Shown here one piece after another: positions 1 to 8,065 of a DNA stretch of 64,000 nt. Below the pieces are notes generated by a model. The model saw only the letters and a list, made by a program, of their open reading frames with translations. It had not been told where the DNA came from and did no database searches. Source of the stretch: Paractinoplanes aksuensis (lineage in GTDB: Bacteria > Actinomycetota > Actinomycetes > Mycobacteriales > Micromonosporaceae). How positions within the stretch are numbered: position 1 is the first letter of the stretch; each line of letters begins with the position of its first letter. Position numbers and translations under genes: made by a program. Location of the stretch: NCBI RefSeq assembly GCF_024137025.1, contig NZ_JAMYJR010000028.1, positions 124,001 to 188,000 on the forward strand, written 5' to 3'.

Positions 1-205
1 ATCGCTGCCGCCTCTGTTCCCGGCGTCGATGCCCACCGCTACGGCATCCTGCATCCGCGCCGGGCTTCTGGGCGGCGGCTGCTCGACCAACGATGTCCTT
101 ATCCATCCGGTCACGGGTCGATATCACGATTGCGGGAACCCAGCCGGGTGGCTTGCCGCCGACAACGCCGCAGCGGCTACTGGTTCGGTGTCGTAGAGCT
201 CGGAC
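1..205. other. Window edge, no assignable gene
   Basis: I see no open frame here with convincing family features. It could hold the tail of a gene that starts outside the window, but no recognisable domain is visible, so nothing is called. Confidence 0.3.
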
Positions 206-1081
206 TCAGACTGCCGGCTCGCGCTCGCGGCGGCGGGTGACGAGGTAGCCGAAGGCGGCGGCGGTGAAGAACATGACGATGCCGTAGACGGCGGCCGGGA
301 CGGCCATCTCGGTGCTGTTCAGCAGGGCCGGGCTGACCGCGATGGCGATGGCCAGGGTGCTGTTGTGGATGCCGATCTCCATGCCGACGGCGATCGACTC
401 GCGGCGGCCGACGCCGGCCAGCCGGGGTGCGCCGTACCCGATGGCCAGGCTGATCACGTTGAAGACGAGCACCGCCAGACCGACGGACACGAGGTAGTCG
501 GTGATGTTGTCGCGCTCCCGCAGCACGGTGCCGGCGATCACCGCGACCAGCACGACGACGGACACAATTTTCACCGGCCGGGCCAGCCGGTCGGCCAGCC
601 CCGGGAACCGGGCCCGCAGCGCCATGCCGATGGCCACCGGCACCAGCACGATCGCGAAGACCTGGAGCACCTTGTCGAACTGCAGGCCGATCGACCCGGC
701 ATCCGGCAGGAAGTGCGCGGCCGAGAGGTTCACGATGATCGGCAGGGTGACCACCGCCAGCACCGAGTTGACCGCGGTAAGGGTCACGTTGAGGGCCACG
801 TGCCCGCCGAACAAATGGCTGTAGAGATTCGCCGTCGTGCCACCCGGTGACGCCGCGAGAAGCATCATGCCGACTGCCAGTACGGGTGGCAGGTCGAGCG
901 CCACGACCAGGGCGAAGCACAGCGCGGGCAGCAGCAGAACCTGGCAGCCGAGCGCGATCAGGGCCGCCTTCGGATAGCTGACGACGCGCCGGAAGTCGGC
1001 CACGGTCAGGCCGAGACCGAGGCCGAGCATGATGATGCCGAGCGCGATCGGGAGACCGACAGTGGTCAATGGCGAGTCCAT
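206..1081 (-). CDS. Bile acid:sodium symporter family transporter
   Basis: This is a 291-residue polytopic membrane protein of the BASS (SBF) family. These carriers move organic anions such as bile acids, pantoate or sulfonates with sodium across the cytoplasmic membrane. About nine hydrophobic helices can be picked out. The family-typical stretch ASPGGTTANLYSHL lies near residue 80, and a second conserved block, EIGIHNSTLA, lies near residue 240. The length is normal for the family and the ATG start fits the first helix. It is divergent from the GH16 gene across about 150 bp. The substrate cannot be told from sequence. The family call is secure. Confidence 0.9.
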   Translation of the reverse strand: MDSPLTTVGLPIALGIIMLGLGLGLTVADFRRVVSYPKAALIALGCQVLLLPALCFALVVALDLPPVLAVGMMLLAASPGGTTANLYSHLFGGHVALNVTLTAVNSVLAVVTLPIIVNLSAAHFLPDAGSIGLQFDKVLQVFAIVLVPVAIGMALRARFPGLADRLARPVKIVSVVVLVAVIAGTVLRERDNITDYLVSVGLAVLVFNVISLAIGYGAPRLAGVGRRESIAVGMEIGIHNSTLAIAIAVSPALLNSTEMAVPAAVYGIVMFFTAAAFGYLVTRRREREPAV

Positions 1082-1184
1082 GCCGCTGCATTCTGCCGCA
1101 GTGTTGATCTCGGCCCCATTGCCCGAACGGACATCGACATCCGTTCATGTTTGACTCGATCACTTAACGAGTTCGAAACTTCTC

Positions 1185-1198
1185 TGAGAGCGCTCCCC
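1185..1198. promoter_or_regulatory. LacI-type operator (CebR-like box)
   Basis: TGAGAGCGCTCCCC is a near-palindrome centred on AGCGCT, about 35 bp upstream of the GH16 start. It differs at two positions from TGGGAGCGCTCCCA, the operator known for CebR-type LacI-family sugar repressors of streptomycetes. Its position between the BASS and GH16 genes fits oligosaccharide control of the glucanase. No LacI gene lies in the window. Confidence 0.6.
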
Positions 1199-1230
1199 GA
1201 AGCGTGTAGCCCGAGTAGAAGGGCGAACCC

Positions 1231-2604
1231 ATGACTGTCCGCACCCGCCTCCTGGTCGCTGCCATCGCCACCGGCGCCCTGGCCGCCCCGATCGCACTGG
1301 CCGTCTCGGCCGGCGCCGCCCTGCCCCCGCCGCCGTCGGGCTGGACCCAGGTCTGGGCCGACGACTTCACCGGCGCCGCCGGCACCCTGCCCAACGGCGC
1401 CAACTGGATCATCGACACCGGCACCAGCTATCCCGGCGGCCCGCCGCAGTGGGGGACCGGCGAGATCCAGACGTACACCAACAGCACCAGCAACGTCGCC
1501 CACGACGGCGGCGGCAACCTGCGCATCACGCCCCTGCGCAACGGATCCGGCCAGTGGACCTCGGCCCGGATCGAGACCCAGCGCACCGACTTCAAGGCGC
1601 CGGCCAACGGGGTGCTGCGGATGGAGGGCCGCATCCAGATGCCCAACGTCACCGGCAACGCGGCCCTCGGCTACTGGCCCGCGTTCTGGGCGCTGGGCGC
1701 GCCCTACCGCGCCGACCGTTACAGCTGGCCTGCCATCGGCGAGTTCGACGTGATGGAGAACGTCAACGGGATCAACTCGGTCTGGGGCGTGCTGCACTGC
1801 GGCGTGAACCCGGGCGGGCCGTGCAACGAGACCAACGGCCTCGGCGCCAGCCGCGGGTGCCCCGGCTCGACGTGTCAGGGCAACTTCCATACGTACGCCT
1901 TCGAATGGGACCGCAGCGTCTCGCCCAATCAACTGCGGTGGTACGTGGACGGCCAGCAGTTCCATGCCGTGAACCAGAACCAGGTCGGCGAGCCGCACTG
2001 GAGCAACATGACCGGCCACGCCGGCTATCACATCCTGCTCAACGTGGCCATGGGCGGCGGTTTCCCCAACGGCGTGGCCGGTTTCGGCACGCCGACCAGC
2101 GCCACCGTGCCCGGCTATCCGATGCTGGTCGACTACGTCGCCGTCTACACCCGCGGCGGCGGAACGACACCCCCGACCACACCGCCTCCCGGGGGCGTGC
2201 GGGACGCGTACGCGCAGATTCAGGCCGAATCGTTCAACGCCCAGTCCGGCGTGATCGTCGAGACCGCGAGCGAGGGCGGGCAGAACATCGGCGCGATCCG
2301 CACCGGCGACTGGGTGCAGTTCAACAACGTCGAATTCGGTACGGGCGGGGTGCGCGACTTCGTGGCCCGGGTCGCCTCGGGTGCGGCGGCCGGGATCAGC
2401 GGTCTGGTGGAGGTGCGCATCGACAACCGCGGCAACGCGCCGATCGGCAGCTTCGCCCTCGGCAACACCGGCGGCTGGCAGAGCTGGCGGTCGGTGCCCG
2501 GCAACGTGGCCAACGTGTCCGGCCGGCACACGGTCTTCCTGACGTTCACCAGCGGGCAGCCCGACGACTTCGTCAACGTCAACTGGATCCAGTTCCGCCG
2601 CTGA
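1231..2604 (+). CDS. Secreted GH16 beta-glucanase with C-terminal CBM6
   Basis: This 457-residue exported endo-glycosidase most likely cleaves beta-1,3 or mixed beta-1,3-1,4 glucans. Residues 1-31 form a Sec signal peptide ending near AGAAL. The catalytic domain spans about 35-308 and carries the GH16 signature EFDVME, with presumed nucleophile E171, assisting D173 and acid/base E176. A Gly/Thr/Pro linker (GGGTTPPTTPPPGG) leads to a CBM6-like module from about 326 to the end, with QAESF at its start and W/Y positions expected of a glycan-binding face. A LacI-type operator lies upstream and a strong hairpin follows. Laminarinase is the likeliest activity, but the exact specificity is inferred. 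Confidence 0.93.
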   Translation: MTVRTRLLVAAIATGALAAPIALAVSAGAALPPPPSGWTQVWADDFTGAAGTLPNGANWIIDTGTSYPGGPPQWGTGEIQTYTNSTSNVAHDGGGNLRITPLRNGSGQWTSARIETQRTDFKAPANGVLRMEGRIQMPNVTGNAALGYWPAFWALGAPYRADRYSWPAIGEFDVMENVNGINSVWGVLHCGVNPGGPCNETNGLGASRGCPGSTCQGNFHTYAFEWDRSVSPNQLRWYVDGQQFHAVNQNQVGEPHWSNMTGHAGYHILLNVAMGGGFPNGVAGFGTPTSATVPGYPMLVDYVAVYTRGGGTTPPTTPPPGGVRDAYAQIQAESFNAQSGVIVETASEGGQNIGAIRTGDWVQFNNVEFGTGGVRDFVARVASGAAAGISGLVEVRIDNRGNAPIGSFALGNTGGWQSWRSVPGNVANVSGRHTVFLTFTSGQPDDFVNVNWIQFRR

Positions 2605-2625
2605 TCTCTCCTGGCTTCGTGCCAT

Positions 2626-2662
2626 GACGCCCGGTCTCTCCACTGCGGAGGGACCGGGCGTC
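2626..2662 (+). terminator. Hairpin terminator after the GH16 gene
   Basis: A 16-bp stem, GACGCCCGGTCTCTCC paired with GGAGGGACCGGGCGTC (one G-T wobble), encloses a 5-nt loop 22 bp after the stop codon. It lacks a clear U tract, which is usual in high-GC actinobacteria. Confidence 0.8.
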
Positions 2663-2703
2663 AATAACGTCTCCCGTACCACAACGGGGACAGGAGAAAT
2701 TCC

Positions 2704-3669
2704 ATGCAGTTCAATCAGGTACGCCGCCGATCAGTGCTCGCCGCGGCCGTGGCCGGAATCGTCGCCGCGTCGTCGGCGGCCGGTCCGGCGTTCGCCGCCG
2801 ACCCCACCGGCAGCCTGGCCGGCGTCGTCCGCGACACCCAGGGCGCCGTCGTGCCGGACGCCGTGATCGGGGTCTTCGCCGACCCGTCGAGCGACGCCGT
2901 GCAGGAGTTGCAGGCCGACAGCCGGGGCCGGTTCACCGTCTCGGGCCTCGAGGCCGGCGCCTACCAGGTGCGCATCGGCCTCGGCGGCTGGTCGGAGTGG
3001 GCCCCGGGCCGGATCAGCGACCCGGCCGAGGCCCGGACCTACCGGGTGCGGGCCAACCGCACCACGACCGCGAACAGCGTCGTCACCGCGGCCGGATACA
3101 TCGCCGGCCGGTTCTTCGGCCCGGACGGGCAACCGGCCGCCCACGCGGCGGTCAACGTGACCAACGCCGACAACACCTCGGAGCACGGCGGCACCACCGC
3201 GGCCGACGGCCGGTTCCGGATCAAGGTGCGACCCGACTCGACGTTCATCGTCAACTACGCGGTCGGTGCGCTCGGCCAGTACGTGCCCCACACCTTCGAC
3301 CCGGCCCGGGCCACCCGGTTCTTCGTGGGCTCGGGCGAGACCGTGCGGGTGACCGACCGGGCCGCGGCCCTGGCCGGGATCTCGGGCCGCCTGACCGACG
3401 CCGCGGGGGCGCCGGCCGGGGGCGTGTACGTCAGCTTCCTCAACGTCGACACCGCCAACCAGTCGGACACCATGACCGGGTCCGACGGCGCCTACGACTT
3501 CAGCGGCCTGCTGGAGCCGGGCCGCTACAAGGTCCGGTTCAGCGCCGGCGACAACTCGCAGTACGCCCACCAGAAGCCCGACTACGACTCGGCCGACATC
3601 ATCACGATCGCCTCGGGCGAGACCGCCGTCGTCGACGACCAGCTGCTGTGGGTCGTGGCCCCGCAGTAG
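2704..3669 (+). CDS. Secreted carboxypeptidase-regulatory-like domain protein
   Basis: The 321-residue protein begins with RRRSVLAAAVAG and a cleavage site near AFAAD, a Sec or possibly Tat signal peptide. The rest consists of three or four repeated beta-sandwich modules of about 80 residues. Each opens with G-x-(L/V/I)-x-G-x-(V/F) (SLAGVVRDTQG, YIAGRFFGPDG, GISGRLTDAAG) and continues with a DG/DSRGRFTVSGLEAGAYQVR-type strand. This is the carboxypeptidase regulatory-like/Cna-B fold, usually structural or adhesive and without catalysis. Strong hairpins isolate the gene on both sides. A good Shine-Dalgarno (acaggagaa) precedes the ATG. Its function is unknown beyond the fold. Confidence 0.8.
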   Translation: MQFNQVRRRSVLAAAVAGIVAASSAAGPAFAADPTGSLAGVVRDTQGAVVPDAVIGVFADPSSDAVQELQADSRGRFTVSGLEAGAYQVRIGLGGWSEWAPGRISDPAEARTYRVRANRTTTANSVVTAAGYIAGRFFGPDGQPAAHAAVNVTNADNTSEHGGTTAADGRFRIKVRPDSTFIVNYAVGALGQYVPHTFDPARATRFFVGSGETVRVTDRAAALAGISGRLTDAAGAPAGGVYVSFLNVDTANQSDTMTGSDGAYDFSGLLEPGRYKVRFSAGDNSQYAHQKPDYDSADIITIASGETAVVDDQLLWVVAPQ

Positions 3670-3676
3670 CCACCAG

Positions 3677-3709
3677 GGTGCCGCCCCGGCTCACCGCCGG
3701 GGCGGCACC
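3677..3709 (+). terminator. Perfect 14-bp hairpin terminator
   Basis: GGTGCCGCCCCGGC and its exact complement GCCGGGGCGGCACC surround the loop TCACC. It sits 8 bp after the preceding stop codon, so it should end that transcript. Confidence 0.85.
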
Positions 3710-3799
3710 GGTGTGTCACCGAAGTGTGAAGGTGCTGTCGGGTGTTCGCGACATGTCGTGCATAGCGTTGCCGGACAACGCGACCTACGGAGGTGCACG

Positions 3800-4192
3800 A
3801 TGAATTCCGGAACCGGCACCATGATCCGGCTGGGCGACGGCAGCCATCTGAGGCGCGAACCGGCCCAGGACGTCCGCGGCCACCGGGTGGTCGACTGCGA
3901 GGGCAAGGAGATCGGCCGGGTCGATGAGCTGCTGATCGACCCGGAGCGCGAGAAGGTGCAATTGCTGCAGGTCGAACACGGCGGACTTTTCGGCGTCGGC
4001 GCCGGTCCTTTGTACATTCCGGCTGACTGTGTCGACAGCGTGACCGAGGAGACCGTGCGGCTGGACCGCACCCGAGTGCAGGTCGCGGGTGCGCCCGCCG
4101 ACGAGCCCCTGGCTGATCTGTACGAGTATTACGGAATCGAGCCGCACGGAACGCCGGATCGCGTGCCCTGGACAGCCAAGTTGTTCCTCTGA
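3800..4192 (+). CDS. PRC-barrel domain protein
   Basis: The 130-residue soluble protein has a PRC-barrel core at about residues 15-80, with the typical phrase GKEIGRVDELLIDPEREKVQ followed by a beta-rich half (GAGPLYIPADCVDSVTEETVRL). PRC-barrels occur in photosynthetic reaction centre H subunits, RimM and many small stress-linked proteins. The role here is unknown. The start is fixed by a textbook ribosome site (GGAGG, 7 nt before the ATG at 3800). A -10-like TAGCGT lies at 3763-3768. The Ser/Thr kinase gene follows in the same direction after a gap with its own likely promoter. Confidence 0.8.
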   Translation: MNSGTGTMIRLGDGSHLRREPAQDVRGHRVVDCEGKEIGRVDELLIDPEREKVQLLQVEHGGLFGVGAGPLYIPADCVDSVTEETVRLDRTRVQVAGAPADEPLADLYEYYGIEPHGTPDRVPWTAKLFL

Positions 4193-4303
4193 TGTTCGGC
4201 TTGTGCGGTCAGTGACACAGTTTTTATGTCAGTGGGCCCGGGTATGCTGCGGATCGATCATGGTCACGACGGCGTCGCCGCTCGGGCCAACGGGGAGGTC
4301 GCA

Positions 4304-5698
4304 GTGCAAAAACTAGCGGGTCGCTACCGGGTGGGGGAAGTCCTCGGCCAGGGTGGCAGCGCTGTGGTTCGTTACGGGTTCGACAGCGTATTGAAGCGTC
4401 CCGTGGCCATCAAGATGTTCGACGTGTCGGCGACCGGCGTTCTGCTCGAGGCCCGCACCGCGGCCGGGCTCAGCCATCCCAACATCGCCCAGGTCTACGA
4501 CTACGGCGAGATCGTCGACAGCGACACCCGCACCCCGTACCTGGTCATGGAGTTCGTCGGCGGCGAGACCCTGGCCGACCTGATCGCCCGCACCGGCGCC
4601 CTGCGGTGGCGCCGCGCGGCCGAGATCGCCGCCGAGACGGCATCAGCGCTGGCCGTCGCCCACGCGCAGAACCTCGTCCACCGCGACGTCAACCCGCGCA
4701 ACATCATGCTGACCCCCGACGGCGTCAAGGTGCTCGACTTCGGCATCGCCGCCGTCGCCGGCCAGCCCGCCATCGACGCCAACGGCGCGCTGTGGGGCAG
4801 CCCGGCCTACCTGGCCCCCGAACAGCTGCGCGGCGAGCCCAGCTACCCCGCCGCCGACGTCTACGGTCTCGGCCTGCTGCTGTTCGAGAGCCTCACCGGC
4901 GCCCGCGCCTGGCCGGGTGAGCACGTCGGCGCGGTCCTGGCCGCCCGGCACGACCGCCCCGCGCCCCGCCTGCCGCGCCTGGCCGGGGTGCCGCGCGAGC
5001 TCGTCCGGCTCTACGAGGCGGCCACGACCGAAGACCCCGACGCCCGCCCGGCCGCGGTCGAGCTGGCCGAGCTCTTCCGCCGGGCCGGCCGCCCGGCCCC
5101 GCTGACCCGCCAGGTGCGCCCGGTCGCCACGATCCGCCCCGCCGACCAGTCGGCCGTCCTGCTGCCGGCGCCGGTCACCTCGCGCCAGCGGTCGCGGCGG
5201 CGCGCCCTGGTCGTCGGCTCGGCCGCCGTCATCGCGGCCATCGTCAGCGTCGTCGGAGTGCAGCTGGCCAACGGCACGGTCACCCCCGGCGGCCGCGAGG
5301 CCGAGGCCGCGGTCGAGGGCCCGCGCCCGGTGGCGACCTCGCCCCAGACCAGCCGGCCCACCCCGTCACCGTCGGCCTCGGTCCGGGTTCGCGAGACGAC
5401 CGAGACCACCACCACGCAGGTCCGCAAGAAGACGCCGAAGACCAGGACCACCAAGGCCCCGTCGTCCGCGCCGACCACCAAGGCTCCGTCGTCCGCGCCG
5501 ACCAGCCCGCCCGCGACCACGAAGCCCCCGGTGAAGCCGACCCCGACCGACGACGAGACCACACCCCCGGTCGAGCCGACCGAGCCCACGGTCGAACCGA
5601 CCGACCCGGGCACGACCGAGCCCACCGAACCCACCCCACCGACCACCACCACCGACCCCGCCACCACGGGCGACGACAACCAGCGCAGCCTGGTTTAG
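4304..5698 (+). CDS. Membrane Ser/Thr protein kinase with extracellular Pro/Thr-rich tail
   Basis: This 464-residue PknB-type kinase has a domain at residues 4-265: glycine loop LGQGGSAVV, VAIK lysine K37, HRD at 126-128, DFG at 145-147, and APE in GSPAYLAPEQ. The catalytic loop reads HRDVNPRN, so the usual lysine two residues after the Asp (HRDxKPxN) is Asn130. A single membrane helix at about 301-321 is followed by roughly 140 residues of Thr/Pro/Ser/Glu with a TKAPSSAPT duplication, expected outside the cell and with no PASTA repeats. GTG 4304 is preferred because GGGGAGG sits 7 nt upstream. An in-frame ATG at 4226 is possible. No target gene is obvious nearby. Confidence 0.88.
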   Translation: MQKLAGRYRVGEVLGQGGSAVVRYGFDSVLKRPVAIKMFDVSATGVLLEARTAAGLSHPNIAQVYDYGEIVDSDTRTPYLVMEFVGGETLADLIARTGALRWRRAAEIAAETASALAVAHAQNLVHRDVNPRNIMLTPDGVKVLDFGIAAVAGQPAIDANGALWGSPAYLAPEQLRGEPSYPAADVYGLGLLLFESLTGARAWPGEHVGAVLAARHDRPAPRLPRLAGVPRELVRLYEAATTEDPDARPAAVELAELFRRAGRPAPLTRQVRPVATIRPADQSAVLLPAPVTSRQRSRRRALVVGSAAVIAAIVSVVGVQLANGTVTPGGREAEAAVEGPRPVATSPQTSRPTPSPSASVRVRETTETTTTQVRKKTPKTRTTKAPSSAPTTKAPSSAPTSPPATTKPPVKPTPTDDETTPPVEPTEPTVEPTDPGTTEPTEPTPPTTTTDPATTGDDNQRSLV

Positions 5699-5963
5699 GG
5701 GAGCGTTTCCGGCTCCACGTGGATCACGATCACCAGTAGCGTGGCTCGGGTGATCGCCACGCACAGGTCGCGTCTCGTCCGGAGACCGGCCGGCGCCGCA
5801 CTGAGCGGCTCAACTGCTGGTCGGCTTGGTCGCGGGGTAAGCCGGTGATCGTCGACCCCGGCCGCCCCCACGACAAAGGTGATCATGGAGCAGCACTGCG
5901 CGGCCCGGGAGGCGCTCGGCTACCGGTAAGGCCTCTTGCGGAAACTGTCCGCACAGTCAGCGG

Positions 5964-6327
5964 ATGAAGAGCACCGAGCGCGCCTCGCCGGTGCCTTACT
6001 ACGAGCAGCTGTATGACGTGCTGCTCGACGACATCCGTCGCGGCGAGCTCTCCCCGGGTGGCCGCGGCCACCGGCGTCCGCGACGGCACGTCCTCGCTGA
6101 CCGCGGCCCTGCAGGACGCGGGTTACGTCGCGGCCCGGGCCAAGCGGGTCGTCCACGCCGTCCCGGCCGACCGGGTGCTGGCCGGCCACCTCGACGTTCC
6201 CGAGGGCACGCCGCTGCTGCGCATCCGGTCCATCACCTGGAGCAAGGCCCAGGTCGCCTTCGACTACTACGAGACCTGGCTGCGCACCGACGTCGTCCCG
6301 CTCGAGGTCGACGCGAAGACGTCCTAA
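5964..6327 (+). pseudogene. GntR/HutC-type regulator remnant (HTH deleted, frameshifted)
   Basis: The first 33 codons give the classic GntR N-terminus (VPYYEQLYDVLLDDIRRGELSPG). The sequence then jumps, in another frame, to a UTRA ligand-binding tail (DVPEGTPLLRIRSITWS...FDYYETWLRTDVVPLEVDA) that ends at 6327. Nearly the whole winged helix is missing, so an internal deletion and frame loss are the simplest explanation. A TGCGGA-N5-TCCGCA inverted repeat at 5937-5953, just before the ATG, may be the old autoregulatory operator. The 265 bp between this remnant and the kinase gene shows nothing else recognisable. Confidence 0.75.
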
Positions 6328-6758
6328 GAGCCCTCGTCGGAGGTGAAGCCGCGTTCCAGGCGGCTCAGCACCTCGGCGCACCGGCGGGCGGCGTCCAGGT
6401 CGTCGCCGAGGATCGTGGCCAGTTCCTGGGCCCAGGCGGCACGCAGCACGCGCAGATTGTCGGCCGCCCGCCGCGTCGGGCGCACGGCGATGCCGCGGCC
6501 CGCCACGGCCGTACGGGAAATCATCTCTTTGTCCTCGAGGCTGCGCAGCGCCGTGCTGACGTTGGTGCGCTGCAGCTGCGTGCGGCGGGCGATCTCGCTC
6601 GGGGCGGCGCCGGGGTAGAGGTCGACGACGCGCATGACCTGCCGCTCGGTCTCGGTGAGGGCCACCACGTGCGGACCCTCGGGCGTGCGGGCGCGCACGA
6701 GCCGGCCGACGTTGAGGATCAGGTCGGCCAGATCGGCCAGGGCTTCGTCGGCGGGCAT
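6324..6758 (-). CDS. MarR family transcriptional regulator
   Basis: The 144-residue winged-helix regulator has LTETERQVMRVVDLYPGAAPSEIARRTQL (helices 2-3), then a recognition helix around QRTNVSTALRSLEDKEMISR and a wing RTAVAGRGIAV. N- and C-terminal helices should form the MarR dimer interface. It is divergent from a Bcr/CflA efflux gene, with two palindromes in the 36-bp gap, so it very likely represses that pump and itself until a drug-like ligand binds. Its stop overlaps the last bases of the GntR remnant. The ligand is unknown. Confidence 0.88.
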   Translation of the reverse strand: MPADEALADLADLILNVGRLVRARTPEGPHVVALTETERQVMRVVDLYPGAAPSEIARRTQLQRTNVSTALRSLEDKEMISRTAVAGRGIAVRPTRRAADNLRVLRAAWAQELATILGDDLDAARRCAEVLSRLERGFTSDEGS

Positions 6759-6774
6759 GGCGTCATCCTAGTGG

Positions 6775-6803
6775 ATTATGGCACCATAATTATGTGCTCA
6801 TAA
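6775..6803. promoter_or_regulatory. Twin MarR operators in the divergent promoter
   Basis: Two overlapping inverted repeats are visible: ATTATGG-CA-CCATAAT (6775-6790, perfect 7-bp arms) and TTATG-TGCT-CATAA (6790-6803). Their centres are 14 bp apart. The second covers the GTG start codon of the efflux gene. Such A/T-rich palindromes stand out in this GC-rich DNA and fit MarR-dimer binding sites. Confidence 0.75.
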
Positions 6804-7987
6804 CTCGTGTCGATCATCGACTGCGGCTGGCGCTGATCCTGGGGTCGCTGAGCGGTTTCGGCCCGCTCACCATCGACATGTACCTGCCGGCGATGCCCGG
6901 CATGGCCGACGAGCTGCGCACCAGCCCGTCGCTGGTCCAGCTGACGCTGACCGTGTTCGTTGTCGGTCTGGCCGTCGGACAGGTGATCGTGGGGCCGCTG
7001 TCCGACAGCTGGGGGCGGCGGCGCCCGCTGCTCACCGGCATCGTGCTGTACCTCATCGGTTCGGTGTGGTGCGCGGTCGCGCCGACCGTCGAGTGGCTGA
7101 TCGCCGGGCGGGTCGTGCAGTCGCTGGGGGCGGCCGCGGGCATCGTGCTGGCCCGGGCCATCGTGCGCGACCTGTTCCAGGGCACGGCGATGACCCGGTT
7201 CTTCTCGACCCTCATGGTGGTCAACGGGGTGGCGCCGATCCTGGCCCCGGTGCTCGGCGGGCAGCTGCTGCGGGTCACCACCTGGCGGGCCGTGTTCGTC
7301 GTGCTGGCCGGCATCGGCCTGGTGCTGCTGCTCGCGGTGGTGTTCACGCTGCCCGAGACGTTGCCCGCGGACAACCGGGCACGCACCGACCTGCGAACCT
7401 TCCGCACGCTCGTCACCGACCCGTCCTACCTGCGCTACGTGCTGACCGCGGCGCTGATGTTCGCCGCGGTCTTCGCGTACATCTCGGGGTCGTCGTTCGT
7501 GCTCCAGGACGCGTACGGGCTCAGCGCGCAACAGTTCAGCCTGGTCTTCGGCCTCAACGGGCTCGGCATCGTGCTGCTCGGCCAGCTCAACGGCCTGCTG
7601 GTGGGGCGGGTGGCCGCGGAACGCACGCTGCTGCGGATCAGCCTGACGATCGCCACCCTGGGTTCGGCCGGCGTCCTGGCCGGCGCGACGCTCGGGCTGC
7701 CGTTGCTGTTCCTGCTGGTCGCCCTGTTCGTGGTGGTCTCGATGCTCGGGATGGTGCTGGCCAACGCCACCTCCCTGGCCTTGGACGGTCACGGCGGCGC
7801 GGCCGGCGCCGCCTCGTCGTTGCAGGGCTTGCTGCAGTTCCTGATCGGCGGCCTGGCTGCCTCGGCGATGAGCCTGCCCGGCCCGGTGACCGCCACCGCC
7901 ATGGCCGTCACGATGCTGATCTGCTCCGCCGCCGCCCTGACCGTCCTGCTCCTTCGACCCGTTGTCCCGCAACCGGCAGATGAGTGA
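6794..7987 (+). CDS. Bcr/CflA family MFS drug efflux transporter
   Basis: This 397-residue, 12-helix major facilitator resembles Bcr/CflA proteins, which export bicyclomycin, chloramphenicol and similar drugs by proton antiport. Signature pieces are GFGPLTIDMYLPAMP in helix 1, the loop 2-3 motif GPLSDSWGRRRPLL, and motif C in helix 5 (NGVAPILAPVLGG). No ribosome site precedes GTG 6794 and the MarR palindromes run into it, which suggests a leaderless mRNA. The divergent MarR gene is its probable repressor. Family identification is secure. The substrate is unknown. Confidence 0.9.
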   Translation: MLITRVDHRLRLALILGSLSGFGPLTIDMYLPAMPGMADELRTSPSLVQLTLTVFVVGLAVGQVIVGPLSDSWGRRRPLLTGIVLYLIGSVWCAVAPTVEWLIAGRVVQSLGAAAGIVLARAIVRDLFQGTAMTRFFSTLMVVNGVAPILAPVLGGQLLRVTTWRAVFVVLAGIGLVLLLAVVFTLPETLPADNRARTDLRTFRTLVTDPSYLRYVLTAALMFAAVFAYISGSSFVLQDAYGLSAQQFSLVFGLNGLGIVLLGQLNGLLVGRVAAERTLLRISLTIATLGSAGVLAGATLGLPLLFLLVALFVVVSMLGMVLANATSLALDGHGGAAGAASSLQGLLQFLIGGLAASAMSLPGPVTATAMAVTMLICSAAALTVLLLRPVVPQPADE

Positions 7988-8065
7988 GTGACGATTCTTC
8001 TGTCCATTGTCGACGGCCTATGTTTTGCTGCTGGTGGTCTGCCATTACTCAACCGGTGGTGTCCC

